Below are positions 26,965 through 36,723 of a stretch of DNA of 64,000 nucleotides, in pieces. Made by a program: the position numbers and the translations under genes. The DNA lies in the NCBI RefSeq assembly GCF_003025555.1, contig NZ_PYMH01000014.1, positions 62,001 through 126,000 of the forward strand, in the 5' to 3' direction. The stretch is from Photobacterium lutimaris (lineage in GTDB: Bacteria > Pseudomonadota > Gammaproteobacteria > Enterobacterales > Vibrionaceae). Positions within the stretch are counted from its first letter, which is position 1, and every line of letters starts with the position of its first letter. The notes below the pieces were generated by a model, which was given only the letters and a program-made list of their open reading frames with translations, was not told the DNA's origin and did no database searches.

Positions 26965-27429
26965 ATGCATAGTTTTGAAATCCTGCTCGCTGATGAGCAG
27001 GCGACGGTAGATTTAGGCCACAAACTGGCCCATTCTTGTCAGCACCAGACCACTATTTATCTTCATGGTGATCTGGGTGCTGGGAAAACCACCTTTAGCC
27101 GAGGCTTTATTCGTTCTTTGGGACACCAAGGAAATGTGAAAAGCCCTACCTATACCTTGGTGGAACCTTATGAACTCCCGCCTTGGCAGGTCTATCATTT
27201 TGATCTGTACCGCCTTGCCGATCCTGAAGAGCTAGAATTTATGGGGATCCGTGACTATTTTGCCGCGGATGCCATCTGTCTTGTGGAGTGGCCGGAGAAA
27301 GGGGCTGGCGTATTGCCAGAAGCTGATCTTGAATTAGATATGCGCTATCACGGTGAGCAACGCAAAGTGACCCTGACGGCAAATAACGAATACGGTAGTG
27401 AACTCATTAAACGCTTGGAGTTGTGTTGA
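26965..27429 (+). CDS. tsaE: tRNA t6A threonylcarbamoyl transferase ATPase subunit TsaE
   Basis: 154 residues with Walker A GDLGAGKTTFSRGFIRSLG, then KSPTYTLVEPY and FDLYRLADPEELEFMGIRDY. It drives TsaBD cycles in t6A37 synthesis. Seven bases after nnr; stop lies four bases before the likely amiB start. Confidence 0.96.
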   Translation: MHSFEILLADEQATVDLGHKLAHSCQHQTTIYLHGDLGAGKTTFSRGFIRSLGHQGNVKSPTYTLVEPYELPPWQVYHFDLYRLADPEELEFMGIRDYFAADAICLVEWPEKGAGVLPEADLELDMRYHGEQRKVTLTANNEYGSELIKRLELC

Positions 27430-27433
27430 TAGG

Positions 27434-29323
27434 ATGTCGTTACGGGCTTTTTTGAATGCGGTGATTTTAGGGGCCAGTCTGTTTAGCTCATTGGCCATGG
27501 CAAATGAGTTGAAAGGGATCCGGGTTTGGCCGGCACCAGAGGAAACCCGCGTGGTGCTGGACCTCAAGGATGAAGCGGTTTTTAGCTACTTCACCCTGAC
27601 CAAGCCAGATCGCTTAGTGGTGGATCTCAAGCAGACGGCGTTGAAAACCAAGCTACCAGTGGTGGTGAAGGACAGTGCAATCCTGACAACAATTCGCAAC
27701 AGTGGTGCACCTGAAAAAGGGACCTACCGCTTGGTGCTGGAGATGAAAGCGGGGATGACCCCGAACCTGTTTACGCTGGCACCCACGCCCGATGGCCATT
27801 ACAGCCACCGTTTGGTATTGGATTTGCCGCACGGCAAAGCCGTCTCAGTCAAGAAGCCTGAACCGACGTCGAAACAGCCTGTTGCGAATCAACAGGCGAT
27901 ATTGCCTTACGGCACTGACGATATCATCGTTGCTATCGATCCCGGCCACGGCGGGGAAGATCCCGGTTCGATTGGCCCGAGCCGTTTGTATGAAAAGAAA
28001 GTGACGTTGGACATCTCCAAGAAGGTCGCGGCGCGGATCAATGCCACCCCGGGGATGAAGGCTGTGATGACCCGTCAGGGGGATTACTTTGTTAACCTCA
28101 ACCGACGTACTGAACTGGCCCGAAAAAAACGTGCTCACTTGCTGGTGTCTATCCACGCTGACGGTTTCCATAAACCTCAACCACGTGGCGCATCGGTATG
28201 GGTACTCAATACCCGCCGGGCGAACAATGAAATTGGCCGCTGGCTTGAACAGCATGAGAAGCAGTCCGAGTTGCTGGGCGGCGGTGATGTTCTCTCCGGT
28301 GGCAGCGATGATCAGTACTTGAGCATGGCGGTTCTCGATCTGCAGTTTAGCCACTCCCAGAAGGAAGGGTACGACGTTGCTAATCGGGTGCTCAAAGAAA
28401 TGAGCAAGGTCACTAGCTTGCACAAAAGCAAGCCGGAGCATGCCAGCCTGGCGGTGTTGAAGTCTCCGGATATTCCGTCGTTGCTGGTTGAAACCGGGTT
28501 CATCACCAACCCGACCGAGGAGCGACTGCTAAACTCGAAGTCACACCAGAACAAACTGGCGGACGCGGTCTACCGTGGCGTATTGTCGTATTTTAACGAG
28601 AAGCCACCGGAAGGGACCCTGTTTGCTTCTCGAAACCAAGGGGTTAAGCACAAGGTGGCCAGTGGCCAGTCGCTGAGCGTGATCGCCAACCGTTACGGCA
28701 CGTCTGTGGCAGCCATAAAGCAGGCCAATAATCTCAAGTCGAATACCTTGAAGGTTGGCCAGGTGTTGGTGATCCCGGGTAAAGCCCCGGCAACGGCATC
28801 TGCAGCGGCGACTGTGGCGACCACCACCAAGACAGTGACGCATACCGTGAAGCGCGGTGATTTCCTTGGCAAGATAGCCAGCCAATATGGGGTGACCGTC
28901 GCGAGTATCAGGCGTGACAACAAATTACGCTCCGATGAACTGGCGGTAGGCCAAAAGCTGAGAATCACAACCAAGGTTCCGGTAACGGCACCTGCAGCGG
29001 CGGCTGTGGCGACCACCACCAAAACGGTGACGCATACAGTGAAGCGCGGTGAATTCCTTGGCAAGATAGCCCGTCAGTATGGCGTGACCGTCGCAAGTAT
29101 CAGGCGTGACAACACGTTACGCTCCGATGAACTGGCGGTAGGCCAAAGGCTGAAAATTTCAGTGAAGGCCCCGGCATCGGTGGTCCATACCGTGCAGCGG
29201 GGGGATTTTCTCGGTAAGATTGCCACTCGCTATGGAGTAACTGTCAGTCGTTTGCGTGAAGCGAACCAATTACGCTCAGACACATTGGCGGTTGGACAAA
29301 AACTTACTATTCCGAGTAGTTGA
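27434..29323 (+). CDS. amiB: N-acetylmuramoyl-L-alanine amidase AmiB with four LysM repeats
   Basis: 629 residues from ATG 27434, which gives a clean signal peptide MSLRAFLNAVILGASLFSSLAMA. An AMIN domain (about 25-130) is followed by the Amidase_3 zinc domain (about 160-385: AIDPGHGGEDPGS, SIHADGF, VETGFITNP). The C-terminus holds four LysM modules (HKVASGQSLSVIANRYGTS; three RGDFLGKIA-type copies). The middle two modules come from a 192-bp near-identical DNA repeat. It splits septal peptidoglycan at division in the periplasm. E. coli AmiB has no LysM; four here is above average for vibrios as I recall it. Confidence 0.95.
   Translation: MSLRAFLNAVILGASLFSSLAMANELKGIRVWPAPEETRVVLDLKDEAVFSYFTLTKPDRLVVDLKQTALKTKLPVVVKDSAILTTIRNSGAPEKGTYRLVLEMKAGMTPNLFTLAPTPDGHYSHRLVLDLPHGKAVSVKKPEPTSKQPVANQQAILPYGTDDIIVAIDPGHGGEDPGSIGPSRLYEKKVTLDISKKVAARINATPGMKAVMTRQGDYFVNLNRRTELARKKRAHLLVSIHADGFHKPQPRGASVWVLNTRRANNEIGRWLEQHEKQSELLGGGDVLSGGSDDQYLSMAVLDLQFSHSQKEGYDVANRVLKEMSKVTSLHKSKPEHASLAVLKSPDIPSLLVETGFITNPTEERLLNSKSHQNKLADAVYRGVLSYFNEKPPEGTLFASRNQGVKHKVASGQSLSVIANRYGTSVAAIKQANNLKSNTLKVGQVLVIPGKAPATASAAATVATTTKTVTHTVKRGDFLGKIASQYGVTVASIRRDNKLRSDELAVGQKLRITTKVPVTAPAAAAVATTTKTVTHTVKRGEFLGKIARQYGVTVASIRRDNTLRSDELAVGQRLKISVKAPASVVHTVQRGDFLGKIATRYGVTVSRLREANQLRSDTLAVGQKLTIPSS
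28790..29173 (+). repeat. 192-bp tandem duplication inside amiB
   Basis: Two consecutive 192-bp segments (about 28790-28981 and 28982-29173) are nearly identical in sequence and encode 64 residues each: a Thr/Ala linker plus one LysM module. The high DNA identity points to recent duplication and possible copy-number variation between strains. Confidence 0.85.
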
Positions 29324-29325
29324 TT

Positions 29326-31503
29326 ATGCCTATTCAGATCTTGCCAGCTCGTTTGGCGAACCAAATTGCTGCTGGTGAGGTGGTAGAGCGACCCGCGTCG
29401 GTGGTCAAAGAGCTGGTTGAAAACAGCCTGGATGCAGGGGCAACCCGCATCGATATTGATATCGATAAAGGCGGCAGTCGGACCATCCGGATCCGCGACA
29501 ACGGCAAGGGGATCCCCAAGGACGAGCTGGGCTTGGCCCTGAGCCGCCATGCAACGTCAAAAATTGCCACGCTCGATGATCTAGAAGCCATTGCCAGTCT
29601 GGGCTTTCGAGGTGAGGCGTTGGCCAGTATTAGTTCGGTGTCGCGCCTGACCTTAACCTCCCGCACAGCTGAGCAGGAAGAGGCCTGGGCTGCGTATGCC
29701 GAAGGGCGGGACATGGAGGTGCAACTCAAGCCTGCAGCCCACCCGGTGGGAACCACGCTGGAGGTATTGGATCTGTTTTTCAATACGCCGGCCCGACGTA
29801 AATTCCTCCGTACCGAAAAGACCGAATTTGGCCATATTGACGAGCTGCTAAAGCGCATCGCCCTTAGCCGGATGGATGCCACCATTAACCTGCGTCATAA
29901 CGGCAAGGTGATCCGTCAGTATCGTGCGGCCAACACCCAAATCCAAAAAGAGCGCCGCTTGGCCGCTGTGTGCGGGCAGGCCTTCTTGGAGCACGCCCTG
30001 GCGGTTGAGCTGTCCCATGGCGACCTCAAGTTGGGCGGTTGGATTTGCAGCCCGCAGGGCGCAAGATCACAGAACGATATCCAATATTGCTATGTCAACG
30101 GCCGGATGATGAAAGACAAGCTGATCAATCATGCTATCCGCCAAGCCTACGAGACCAGTTTGGCCGCCGAACAATATGCGGCCTATGTGCTGTTTATCGA
30201 GGTTGATCCACACCAAGTGGATGTCAACGTGCACCCGGCCAAGCACGAAGTACGCTTCCACCAGGCCCGTTTGGTGCATGACTTTATTTGTCAGGGGCTG
30301 CAAAGTGCCCTGATTGAAGGGGCGGCGGATGACGCCGAGCAGGTGGTGAATGCGCCGGCTCCTAGAGCCAGTGCCCGAGCACCGGAAACGCCGTACTCTT
30401 CGGCTTCTCCCTCAACGCAGTCTTCCCATTCTCATGGTATTGCCGAACCCAATGCGGCATTGGCTGCCGTGGCTCGCACCCCGGATTACCCCAATAAGGC
30501 TCCTGCCCGTGACTGGCTAGCTGCTGGCACGTCTTCAGGAAGTACCGCTGGCAGTGATGCTGACGATCAAGGCCCTGAACCTGAATCATTTGGCTATCGC
30601 GATAGAACGGATACCTCCTATGTTCCGTCAAGGGATGAACAGACCTATCGTGGAAAAGATGGTGCTGCGGGCAGTGCTAGTCGCTCTGGCGGCAATAACC
30701 GTCCCCGTTATCAGGATGATGGCCCGAGCCCGAAAGAGGTTGAAGCCTACCAACAGCTGATGCAGACGGTGGCATCGTCGCCGACGTCTGCTTCATCGAG
30801 TTTGCCGGTATCCAATCCGTCTCTTGCTCGCCAATCGCCTGCTCAACCACAGGCCAAGCAGCCTGCGTCCTTTCATGAGAGGGCTGCCAGTCAGGTGCCA
30901 ACCCGCCAGGATGCCATTGATACGACCAATGGTGTCGGGCTGGGCAAGGCCCTGTCGCTGGTGGCTAAGCAATACCTTCTGCTTAACCGTGATGACGGTC
31001 TGGCCTTGCTGTCATTGCCCCGGGCACAGAGCCTTCGGGTCAAAGGACAGTTACGCATGGCCCAGGGAGAAGGGCTGAAGCCGCAGCCCCTGCTGATCCC
31101 ACATTCCATCCCCGTCGAGCCAAATATGATAAGCTGTGCCGAGCAGCACGCGATGTTGCTCAAGCAGCTCGGCATACAGCTCAAGGCCAAGAACAAACAG
31201 CAGTTGATTATCTTGTCGGTATGCCAGCCATTGCGTCAGCAAAACCTGCAACAACTGATACCGGCGCTGTTAGCCTACCTCATGTCCGTGGCCGAAGACG
31301 CAGAAGCGCAAGGGTGGGACAAACTGTTAGACTGGCTGACAGGGCAGCTGACGGTGCCCTCTGAAACCTATACCTTATCCCAAGCAATCCAGTTGGTCAC
31401 TGAACTGGAGCAGCTATGGGGCCCAGAACTCGAACACTATTTTTCAGACTTGTTGCGTCCGGTTGACGTGAGCGCAGCAGTAGAAGCGTTTAATTATGAC
31501 TAA
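29326..31503 (+). CDS. mutL: DNA mismatch repair protein MutL
   Basis: 725 residues from ATG 29326 (MPIQILPARLANQIAAGEVV), three bases after the amiB stop. The GHKL ATPase is intact: ENSLDAGATRIDIDI, IRDNGKGI and GFRGEALASISSV. A long Ser/Pro-rich disordered linker (about residues 340-530) joins it to the dimerisation domain. The C-terminal metal-endonuclease motif DQHAxxE is absent, as in MutH-containing bacteria. Confidence 0.97.
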   Translation: MPIQILPARLANQIAAGEVVERPASVVKELVENSLDAGATRIDIDIDKGGSRTIRIRDNGKGIPKDELGLALSRHATSKIATLDDLEAIASLGFRGEALASISSVSRLTLTSRTAEQEEAWAAYAEGRDMEVQLKPAAHPVGTTLEVLDLFFNTPARRKFLRTEKTEFGHIDELLKRIALSRMDATINLRHNGKVIRQYRAANTQIQKERRLAAVCGQAFLEHALAVELSHGDLKLGGWICSPQGARSQNDIQYCYVNGRMMKDKLINHAIRQAYETSLAAEQYAAYVLFIEVDPHQVDVNVHPAKHEVRFHQARLVHDFICQGLQSALIEGAADDAEQVVNAPAPRASARAPETPYSSASPSTQSSHSHGIAEPNAALAAVARTPDYPNKAPARDWLAAGTSSGSTAGSDADDQGPEPESFGYRDRTDTSYVPSRDEQTYRGKDGAAGSASRSGGNNRPRYQDDGPSPKEVEAYQQLMQTVASSPTSASSSLPVSNPSLARQSPAQPQAKQPASFHERAASQVPTRQDAIDTTNGVGLGKALSLVAKQYLLLNRDDGLALLSLPRAQSLRVKGQLRMAQGEGLKPQPLLIPHSIPVEPNMISCAEQHAMLLKQLGIQLKAKNKQQLIILSVCQPLRQQNLQQLIPALLAYLMSVAEDAEAQGWDKLLDWLTGQLTVPSETYTLSQAIQLVTELEQLWGPELEHYFSDLLRPVDVSAAVEAFNYD

Positions 31504-32431
31504 GCCACTACCACAGGCTATATTCCTGATGGGCCCGACTGCGTCGGGCAAAACTGATTTGGCGATCCGATTGCGCCAACAACTTCCTGTAGAGTTGATA
31601 AGTGTTGATTCAGCCCTTATCTATAAGAATATGGATATCGGTACGGCGAAGCCTGATGCCGACGAGTTGGCGCAGGCACCGCATCGATTGATCGATATTC
31701 GTGATCCAGCGCAAAGTTATTCAGCTGCAGACTTTCGCGCTGATGCACTGAAAGAAATGGCTGATATAGTTGCACAAGGGCGCATTCCTTTATTGGTTGG
31801 TGGTACTATGTTGTACTACAAGGCATTATTGGAAGGTTTGTCGCCACTGCCAGCTGCTGATCCGGTGATACGCGCTCAGATTGAGCAGGAAGCAACGGAA
31901 AAAGGTTGGCAGGCGATGCATGAGGAATTGGTGCGGATCGACCCGGTGTCCGGGGCACGGATCCACCCCAATGATCCCCAGCGTCTTTCACGCGCATTGG
32001 AAGTTTTTCGAATTTCGGGTAAAACTTTAACTGAGCTGACGAAAACTCAAGGTGATACCTTGCCTTACAGGGTTCACCAGTTTGCAATAACGCCCACGGA
32101 CAGGGCTGTGCTGCATCGGCGGATCGAGCAACGTTTTGAGAAGATGATCGACGCAGGTTTTGAGCAGGAAGTACGAGCTTTGTATGAACGCGATGATCTG
32201 CACCCTGACCTTCCTTCCATTCGTTGTGTTGGTTACCGCCAGATGTGGGAATATTTGGACGGGCAGTGTTCTTTGGATGATGCGGTTTTCCGCGGTATCT
32301 GTGCTACTCGTCAATTGGCGAAGCGTCAAATCACCTGGCTGAGAAGCTGGAAAGATCTGACGTGGTTGGATAGCAGTGACCCAGAATTGGCGTTACAAAC
32401 CGTCACAAACTCAGTTAGATGTGATGTTTGA
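31496..32431 (+). CDS. miaA: tRNA dimethylallyltransferase MiaA
   Basis: 311 residues. P-loop FLMGPTASGKTDLAIRL, then VDSALIYKNMDIGTAKP, which binds substrate. It makes i6A37 in tRNAs reading UNN codons. The start overlaps the mutL end by 8 bases, the usual coupling in this cluster. Confidence 0.97.
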   Translation: MTKPLPQAIFLMGPTASGKTDLAIRLRQQLPVELISVDSALIYKNMDIGTAKPDADELAQAPHRLIDIRDPAQSYSAADFRADALKEMADIVAQGRIPLLVGGTMLYYKALLEGLSPLPAADPVIRAQIEQEATEKGWQAMHEELVRIDPVSGARIHPNDPQRLSRALEVFRISGKTLTELTKTQGDTLPYRVHQFAITPTDRAVLHRRIEQRFEKMIDAGFEQEVRALYERDDLHPDLPSIRCVGYRQMWEYLDGQCSLDDAVFRGICATRQLAKRQITWLRSWKDLTWLDSSDPELALQTVTNSVRCDV

Positions 32432-32517
32432 TTAACGTGTATACTGGTTACTGTTTTGCGTATTTTTAATTTTGTTCGTTGCTAACTACAACTACAAACA
32501 AATAAGGAAAAGAAATA

Positions 32518-32787
32518 ATGGCTAAGGGGCAATCTCTGCAAGACCCATTTTTGAACGCTTTGCGTCGTGAAAGAATCCCAGTTTCAATTTACCTGGTTAA
32601 CGGTATCAAGCTACAGGGCCAGATCGAGTCTTTTGATCAGTTTGTGATCCTATTGAAGAACACTGTAAACCAGATGGTATACAAGCATGCGATTTCTACA
32701 GTGGTACCGGCTCGTCCAGTTAACCACCACCATACAGGTGATCGCCCAGCTTCGGCAGAACGTTCACAAGAAAAAACCGAAGAATAA
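32518..32787 (+). CDS. hfq: RNA chaperone Hfq
   Basis: 89 residues. Sm1 motif IKLQGQIESFDQFVILLKN and Sm2 VYKHAISTVVPARPV are both intact, with distal-face N-terminus MAKGQSLQDPFLNALRRERIPV. The acidic, low-complexity tail is shorter than in E. coli. It pairs small RNAs with mRNAs. Between miaA and hflX as usual. Confidence 0.98.
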   Translation: MAKGQSLQDPFLNALRRERIPVSIYLVNGIKLQGQIESFDQFVILLKNTVNQMVYKHAISTVVPARPVNHHHTGDRPASAERSQEKTEE

Positions 32788-32812
32788 TACTCTTCATTAA
32801 GGAGTTGATTGC

Positions 32813-34102
32813 TTGTTTGACCGTTATGAATCCGGTGAGCAGGCAATTCTTGTTCATATCAACTTCACGCAAGAAGGGGAGTGGGAAGACTTAAGCGAAT
32901 GCGAAATGCTAGTCTCCTCGGCGGGAGTCAATACGCTACGGGTCGTAACCGGTAGTCGTAAAACTCCCCACCCTAAATATTACGTGGGTGAAGGTAAAGC
33001 ACAGGAAATTGCCGAAGCGGTTCGGGCTGAAGACGCCGATATCGTCATATTCAACCATTCTCTTTCTCCAGCGCAAGAGCGCAACTTGGAGCAGATTTGC
33101 AAATGCCGTGTATTGGACCGTACTGGTCTGATCCTCGATATCTTTGCTCAGCGAGCGCGTACCCACGAGGGTAAGCTGCAAGTCGAGCTGGCACAACTAC
33201 GTCACATCTCAACCCGGCTGATCCGCGGGTGGACCCACCTTGAGCGTCAAAAAGGTGGGATCGGCTTGCGTGGACCGGGTGAAACCCAGTTGGAAACGGA
33301 CCGCCGTTTGCTTCGCGATCGGATCAAGACGATTTTGCGCCGTCTTGAAAAAGTCTCCAAGCAACGTGATCAGGGACGCCGTGCACGAAACCGTGCCGAA
33401 ATCCCAACAATATCACTGGTTGGTTACACCAACGCCGGCAAGTCGACGTTGTTTAACCGGGTGACCGATGCTGGTGTATATGCTGCTGATCAGCTGTTTG
33501 CCACCCTGGACCCGACTCTGCGCAAGATTGATGTGGCCGATGTTGGCACCTCGATCTTGGCTGATACGGTCGGTTTTATTCGCCACTTGCCCCATGATCT
33601 GGTTGCGGCCTTCAAGGCAACTCTGAAAGAAACTCAGGATGCCAGTTTGCTACTGCATGTGGTCGATGCCAGTGATGACCGTTTCCGTGAAAATATTGAA
33701 GCGGTTGAGACGGTGCTCGAAGAGATTGATGCCGGTGAGGTGCCAATCTTGGTCGTGATGAATAAGATCGATAATCTAGAAGGCGCATCGCCACGTATTG
33801 AACGTGATGAGGACGGTGTTCCTCAACGGGTTTGGGTCTCGGCGATGGAAGGGCTGGGGATTGAGCTGCTGTTTGAAGCTCTGACCGAACGTCTTTCTGG
33901 TACCATGGTAAAACATACCTTGCGGCTACCGCCTCAGTACATCGGGCGCTACCGGAGCAAGTTTTACCAGTTGGGGTGTATTGTCAGTGAGGAATATGAT
34001 ACTGATGGCAGCCTGCAAATTGACATTCGCTTACCGCTGGTAGAGTGGTCTCGGTTACAAAAAAGAGAAAGTACTTCGTTAGATGACTTTATCGTTGCTT
34101 AA
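32813..34102 (+). CDS. hflX: Ribosome-associated GTPase HflX
   Basis: 429 residues. The start is a TTG at 32813 giving (M)FDRYESGEQAILVHI, behind GGAGTTG; the E. coli gene also uses this rare start and N-terminus. HflX domain, then a G domain with GYTNAGKSTLFN, DTVGFIRHLP and NKID. It splits stalled 70S ribosomes. Follows hfq by 25 bp. Confidence 0.96.
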   Translation: MFDRYESGEQAILVHINFTQEGEWEDLSECEMLVSSAGVNTLRVVTGSRKTPHPKYYVGEGKAQEIAEAVRAEDADIVIFNHSLSPAQERNLEQICKCRVLDRTGLILDIFAQRARTHEGKLQVELAQLRHISTRLIRGWTHLERQKGGIGLRGPGETQLETDRRLLRDRIKTILRRLEKVSKQRDQGRRARNRAEIPTISLVGYTNAGKSTLFNRVTDAGVYAADQLFATLDPTLRKIDVADVGTSILADTVGFIRHLPHDLVAAFKATLKETQDASLLLHVVDASDDRFRENIEAVETVLEEIDAGEVPILVVMNKIDNLEGASPRIERDEDGVPQRVWVSAMEGLGIELLFEALTERLSGTMVKHTLRLPPQYIGRYRSKFYQLGCIVSEEYDTDGSLQIDIRLPLVEWSRLQKRESTSLDDFIVA

Positions 34103-34159
34103 TGGACTGCTAGAGTAATAAGAAAAACTGTCGTCATATCATATTGATGGAGTTCTATA

Positions 34160-35317
34160 ATGGCGTGGAATGAGCCTGGAAACAACGGCGGCCGTGATAA
34201 AGACCCTTGGGGTAACAATAATCGCGGCGGTCGTGAACAAGGTCCACCGGACCTCGATGAAGTTTTTTCAAAACTGAGTCGTAAATTCGGTGGTATTTTT
34301 GGGAATAAAAAGGGACCTTCGACCGGCGGCAGCGCTGCAGGTCTTGGGGCAATAGCAGTTGTGGCTGCTGCGGTATGGGGCTTTTCCGGTTTCTATACCA
34401 TCGGCGAAGCGGAGCGCGGAGTTGTCCTGCGTTTCGGTAAATTCTACGAAATGGTAGATCCAGGTCTGAACTGGAAACCTACTTTTATCGATGAAGTCGA
34501 GCCGGTAAACGTGCAGGCTATTCGCTCTTTGCGCAGCTCAGGCTTGATGCTGACCAAAGACGAAAACGTACTGAAAGTTGAAATGGATGTTCAGTACCGT
34601 GTGGCCGAGCCACAGAAATATCTGTTCAGCGTGACTAATGCCGATGATAGTTTGCGTCAGGCCACAGACTCTGCACTGCGTGCGGTGATTGGTGACTCGA
34701 CCATGGATCAGGCTCTGACCACAGGGCGTCAGGTGATTCGTGCGAATACGCAAGAAGCGATCGACAGCATTATTCAGCGTTACAACATGGGTTTGTTCGT
34801 TGTTGACGTCAACTTCCAGTCTGCTCGTCCACCGGAAGCGGTAAAAGATGCTTTCGATGATGCTATCGCAGCGCGAGAGGATGAAGAGCGTTTCGTTCGT
34901 GAAGCAGAAGCATACAGCAATGACATCTTGCCGAAGGCAACGGGTCGTGCTGAGCGTCTGAAGAAAGAAGCGGAAGGTTATTCTGAGCGCGTGATCAACG
35001 GTGCATTGGGTGAAGTCGCTCAGTTTGAAAAGCTGTTGCCTCAATACTTAGCGGCACAAGATGTAACGCGTAATCGTCTGTACCTTGAGACCATGGAACG
35101 TGTCTACTCTAACACCAGTAAAGTTATGGTCGACTCGAAATCAAGCGGTAACCTGTTGTACTTGCCTCTGGATAAGCTGATTAACCCAGCCCAGCAGAGC
35201 AGTCAGCCGAAGAGCGGCTCATCTACCGATTACGGTATTGAGTTGGAGAAAGTCGAGACCGCTCCGGTATCAACCGCTCCACGCAGTACTGATACTGGCC
35301 GTCAGGGGAGATTTTAA
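34160..35317 (+). CDS. hflK: FtsH regulator HflK
   Basis: 385 residues. A Gly/Asn-rich N-terminal tail (EPGNNGGRDKDPWGNNNRGG) precedes one membrane helix (about 60-78) and an SPFH domain. It forms the large periplasmic HflKC cage around FtsH protease. Two bases before hflC. Confidence 0.96.
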   Translation: MAWNEPGNNGGRDKDPWGNNNRGGREQGPPDLDEVFSKLSRKFGGIFGNKKGPSTGGSAAGLGAIAVVAAAVWGFSGFYTIGEAERGVVLRFGKFYEMVDPGLNWKPTFIDEVEPVNVQAIRSLRSSGLMLTKDENVLKVEMDVQYRVAEPQKYLFSVTNADDSLRQATDSALRAVIGDSTMDQALTTGRQVIRANTQEAIDSIIQRYNMGLFVVDVNFQSARPPEAVKDAFDDAIAAREDEERFVREAEAYSNDILPKATGRAERLKKEAEGYSERVINGALGEVAQFEKLLPQYLAAQDVTRNRLYLETMERVYSNTSKVMVDSKSSGNLLYLPLDKLINPAQQSSQPKSGSSTDYGIELEKVETAPVSTAPRSTDTGRQGRF

Positions 35318-35319
35318 TT

Positions 35320-36318
35320 ATGCGTAAGTTAATGATCCCGGTGATTGTTGTCTTTATCGCGGCATTGCTGATGTCAATGTTTGTGGTGCAGGAAGGCGAG
35401 CGCGGTATTGTGGTGCGTTTCGGCCGTATCCTCAAGGCTCCGGATTCGGATGTCGCACGGATCTACGAGCCAGGCCTGCACTTCAAAGTGCCAGTGTTTG
35501 ACCGTGTCCGTACGTTGGATGCCCGTATTCAGACCATGGATGACCAAGCTGACCGTTTCGTAACGTCTGAGAAAAAAGACGTTATCATCGATACCTACGT
35601 GAAGTGGAAAATCGAAGATTTCGGCCAGTACTACCTGACAACAGGTGGTGGTGATGCGTCAACAGCAGAAGCACTGCTAAAACGTAAAGTGATTGATAGC
35701 CTACGTGCTGAAATCGGTTCTCGTGAAATCAAGCAGATTGTTTCAGGTCCAGATCGCGGTAATCTAATCGATAGCAATGCCGTTGTTGAAGAAGATGACG
35801 CACCGGCAACAGAAATCGTCGCTGAAATTGCTCCTCGTAAAGAGGTAGAAGGTCAGCGTGATCAAATCATGGCCAATGTACTGGCCGACATCAAAGTCAG
35901 CGCTTTCAAAGACTTGGGTGTTGAGGTGGTTGACTTCCGTATGAAGAAAATCAATCTGCCGGATGAGATCAGCGAATCTATCTACCGCCGTATGCGTGCT
36001 GAGCGTGAGTCGGTTGCCCGTAAGCACCGCTCTCAGGGCCGCGAGAAAGCCGAGGTTATCCGCGCCCAGTCTGAGCTTGAAGTCGCGAAGATCTTGGCGG
36101 ATGCTAACCGCTTGGCAGCTGTTGTCCGCGGTAACGCCGATGCGCAAACCGCTGAGATTTACTCAACGGCTTTCAATCAGGACCCAGAGTTTTATAGCTT
36201 CCTGCGCTCCCTGAAGGCTTACGAGAATAGCTTCAACTCTAAGAACGATATCTTGGTTGTTGACCCGAATACGGATTTCTTCAGATACATGAAAGAATCC
36301 AATGCGGTAGCCAACTAA
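35320..36318 (+). CDS. hflC: FtsH regulator HflC
   Basis: 332 residues. N-terminal membrane helix MRKLMIPVIVVFIAALLMSM, then the SPFH core VQEGERGIVVRFGR, ending DPNTDFFRYMKESN. Partner of HflK in the FtsH complex. An internal stretch (about 145-170, NAVVEEDDAPATEIVAEIAP) is acidic and longer than the E. coli equivalent. Confidence 0.96.
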   Translation: MRKLMIPVIVVFIAALLMSMFVVQEGERGIVVRFGRILKAPDSDVARIYEPGLHFKVPVFDRVRTLDARIQTMDDQADRFVTSEKKDVIIDTYVKWKIEDFGQYYLTTGGGDASTAEALLKRKVIDSLRAEIGSREIKQIVSGPDRGNLIDSNAVVEEDDAPATEIVAEIAPRKEVEGQRDQIMANVLADIKVSAFKDLGVEVVDFRMKKINLPDEISESIYRRMRAERESVARKHRSQGREKAEVIRAQSELEVAKILADANRLAAVVRGNADAQTAEIYSTAFNQDPEFYSFLRSLKAYENSFNSKNDILVVDPNTDFFRYMKESNAVAN

Positions 36319-36338
36319 GCGCCATTCTGGTTGCAATG

Positions 36339-36369
36339 AAAAGGCAAGACTTCGGTCTTGCCTTTTTTA
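36339..36369 (+). terminator. hflKC terminator
   Basis: AAAAGGCAAGAC, TTCG, GTCTTGCCTTTTTT; a UUCG-loop intrinsic terminator after hflC. Confidence 0.9.
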
Positions 36370-36404
36370 TTGGGTATAATTCCCGCTTGTAATGCGAGGA
36401 GAAA

Positions 36405-36602
36405 ATGATGAGTAAAGCAATATGGCTGGCATTGGGGTTAGTCCTTGTCTTTGAAGGGCTTGGGCCGTTGTTGGCTCCGAGAGGTTGGCGTGAGATGGTG
36501 AGCCAGTTGAGTCAGCAGAATGATAATGCCCTGCGCCGAATCGGCGGTTGCTTGGTGGTTGCTGGCGGTGTCATCGTCTATATGATGTACACTAGTATGT
36601 AA
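36405..36602 (+). CDS. DUF2065 family small membrane protein (YjeT-like)
   Basis: 65 residues: two hydrophobic helices, about 6-26 (IWLALGLVLVFEGLGPLLAP) and 44-61, joined by a polar loop (REMVSQLSQQND). It sits between hflC and purA exactly as yjeT does in E. coli. Function of the family is unknown. A second ATG one codon downstream is an equally good start. Confidence 0.88.
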   Translation: MMSKAIWLALGLVLVFEGLGPLLAPRGWREMVSQLSQQNDNALRRIGGCLVVAGGVIVYMMYTSM

Positions 36603-36723
36603 ATTCCGCTAGCACGTTTGCGTGACAGGCATCTTGCACATTTGCCGCCTATGGTCAAAAAATGACTGCAAGCCAACGTTGAAGGTGCTAGAATCCCTTT
36701 TTAACTACTATAGATGAAGAAAG

